Shown here: piece by piece, positions 13,543 to 14,404 of the stretch
Position numbering within the stretch: position 1 is the first letter of the stretch
Layout of the letters: every line of letters begins with the position of its first letter
Origin: a bacterium
GTDB taxonomy: Bacteria; 4484-113; JALSIF01
Assembly (NCBI GenBank): GCA_026981635.1
Contig: JALSIF010000207.1
Span: 1-14,404 of the forward strand
DNA: 14,404 nucleotides
Direction of reading: 5' to 3'
Notes under the pieces: model-generated
What the model saw: the letters and a program-made list of their open reading frames with translations, nothing else
What the model was told of the DNA's origin: nothing
Databases searched by the model: none
Made by a program: the position numbers and the translations under genes

Positions 13543-14404
13543 GTGCGCATCGCCCTGGACATGCAGGCGGTGGTGGGGGGTGGGGGGACCGGACTGGGCA
13601 CCGTGGCCACTGGCATCGTGGAGGGGCTGCTCGCCTACCACCCGGAGCACGACTATGTCCACCTCTATCCCCGAGATGACCCCCACCAGGGGCTCTCCTC
13701 CGCCTGGGAGCGGGTCCGGTGGGAGCAGTGGGGGCTTCCCCGAAAGCTTCGGGCAGAGCGGGTTGACCTCTTCCACTCCCCCGCCCTCTGCCCTCCCCTC
13801 CGGTCGCCGGTGCCGGTGGTGGCCACCGTCTATGACTTCATCCCCCTTACCCACCCGGGTTCGGTGGGGCGGGGATTGTCTGCCCTCTACTTCACCCGCC
13901 TGCTCCCCGCCGCCCTCAGGCGGGCTGACGCCCTGCTCTGCATAAGCCAGCATGTAATGGAAGAGGCCCAGTCGGTTCTGGGGGTTCCGCGAGACAGGCT
14001 CCACCTGCTTCCCATGTTCCCTAGCCCGAAGCTCGCTGCCACGGCGGAGCGTTTCGTGGCTGGGCCGGAGGAGCCAAGCTGGGAGCGGGGAGAGGTCATC
14101 CTCACCTACGGCACCCACGAGGAGCGCAAGAACTTTGCCGCGGTGATCGGTGCCTACGCCCGCCTGCCCGAGGGCCTTCGCCGCCGCTTTCGCCTGGTGG
14201 TGGCGGGCAGGACTACCCCTCACACCAGGGAGCTGAGGGAGCTTGCCCGGCGGCTGGGGGTGGAGGGGCAGGTGGACTTCCCCGGCTATGTGGAGGGAGA
14301 CCGGCTGGCCATGCTCATCGCCCGGGCGGCGGCGGGGATCTCCCTTTCGCGGGCGGAGGGGTTTGGCCTCATGCCCCTGGAGCTTGCCGCCTTTGGGGTC
14401 CCCT
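13543..14404 (+). CDS. GT4-family (GT-B fold) glycosyltransferase, 3' end missing
   Basis: From GTG 13543 the frame stays open for 287 codons to the window edge. The start is MRIALDMQAVVGGGGTGLGT, typical of group 1 transferases that open with a strand and a Gly-rich loop. Then come DLFHSPALCPP, VVATVYDFIPLTHP and the ADALLCISQH segment, which recur in mannosyl- and rhamnosyl-type GT4 enzymes. The C-terminal Rossmann half begins near residue 185 with LTYGTHEERKN (Lys196), continues with RLVVAG, and holds the nucleotide-sugar motif EGFGLMPLE with Glu272 and Glu280 (E-x7-E). Such enzymes transfer a sugar from a nucleotide donor during polysaccharide or glycolipid assembly. Only about the last quarter is missing. 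The donor and acceptor cannot be told. The start lacks a good binding site. Confidence 0.88.
   Translation, partial: MRIALDMQAVVGGGGTGLGTVATGIVEGLLAYHPEHDYVHLYPRDDPHQGLSSAWERVRWEQWGLPRKLRAERVDLFHSPALCPPLRSPVPVVATVYDFIPLTHPGSVGRGLSALYFTRLLPAALRRADALLCISQHVMEEAQSVLGVPRDRLHLLPMFPSPKLAATAERFVAGPEEPSWERGEVILTYGTHEERKNFAAVIGAYARLPEGLRRRFRLVVAGRTTPHTRELRELARRLGVEGQVDFPGYVEGDRLAMLIARAAAGISLSRAEGFGLMPLELAAFGVP

Overview
The window comes from a bacterial chromosome that is G+C-rich by eye, with G/C-ending codons dominating every gene. It reads as core metabolism plus envelope genes, not a mobile or phage region. I see no tRNA, rRNA, CRISPR array, insertion sequence or integrase. An LptC-like anchored protein, a SPOR-domain protein and a lipoprotein peptidase suggest a diderm (outer-membrane) cell. 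GTG and TTG starts are used, and several genes may be transcribed without a leader. I cannot name a taxon; an uncultivated or thermophilic diderm lineage would fit.

Layout. (1) 1-302, minus: the 5' part of a gene resembling the N-terminal segment found ahead of HD-GYP domains. (2) 395-4234, plus: a tight four-gene unit of an RpiB-type sugar-phosphate isomerase, a PatA-like class III aminotransferase, a ThiO-like FAD oxidase and a ROK-family sugar kinase, with overlaps or gaps of only a few bases. (3) 8560-4231, minus: purE-purB-purC, covering three enzymes of late IMP synthesis, then a SPOR-domain membrane protein and an LptC-like protein that probably have their own promoter. (4) 8701-10005, plus: a single-ring AAA+ protein that looks like the second ATPase domain of ClpA/ClpC alone. 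(5) 13405-10018, minus: a secreted S8 (subtilisin) lipoprotein protease, then dxr of the MEP isoprenoid pathway. (6) 13543 to the end, plus: a GT4 glycosyltransferase cut by the window edge.

Coding density is very high. The longest gaps are 137-140 bp and are the divergent promoter regions. Convergent neighbours nearly touch: ROK kinase and LptC-like gene overlap by 4 bp, and AAA+ gene and dxr are 12 bp apart.

Points most worth following up are: the D2-only Clp-like ATPase with an Ile-Gly-Phe tripeptide where ClpA/ClpC carry their ClpP-docking loop; the isomerase-aminotransferase-oxidase-kinase operon, whose isomerase and kinase both lack expected family residues; a highly basic tail on PurB; and -10-like boxes 6-9 nt before three start codons that lack good ribosome binding sites.
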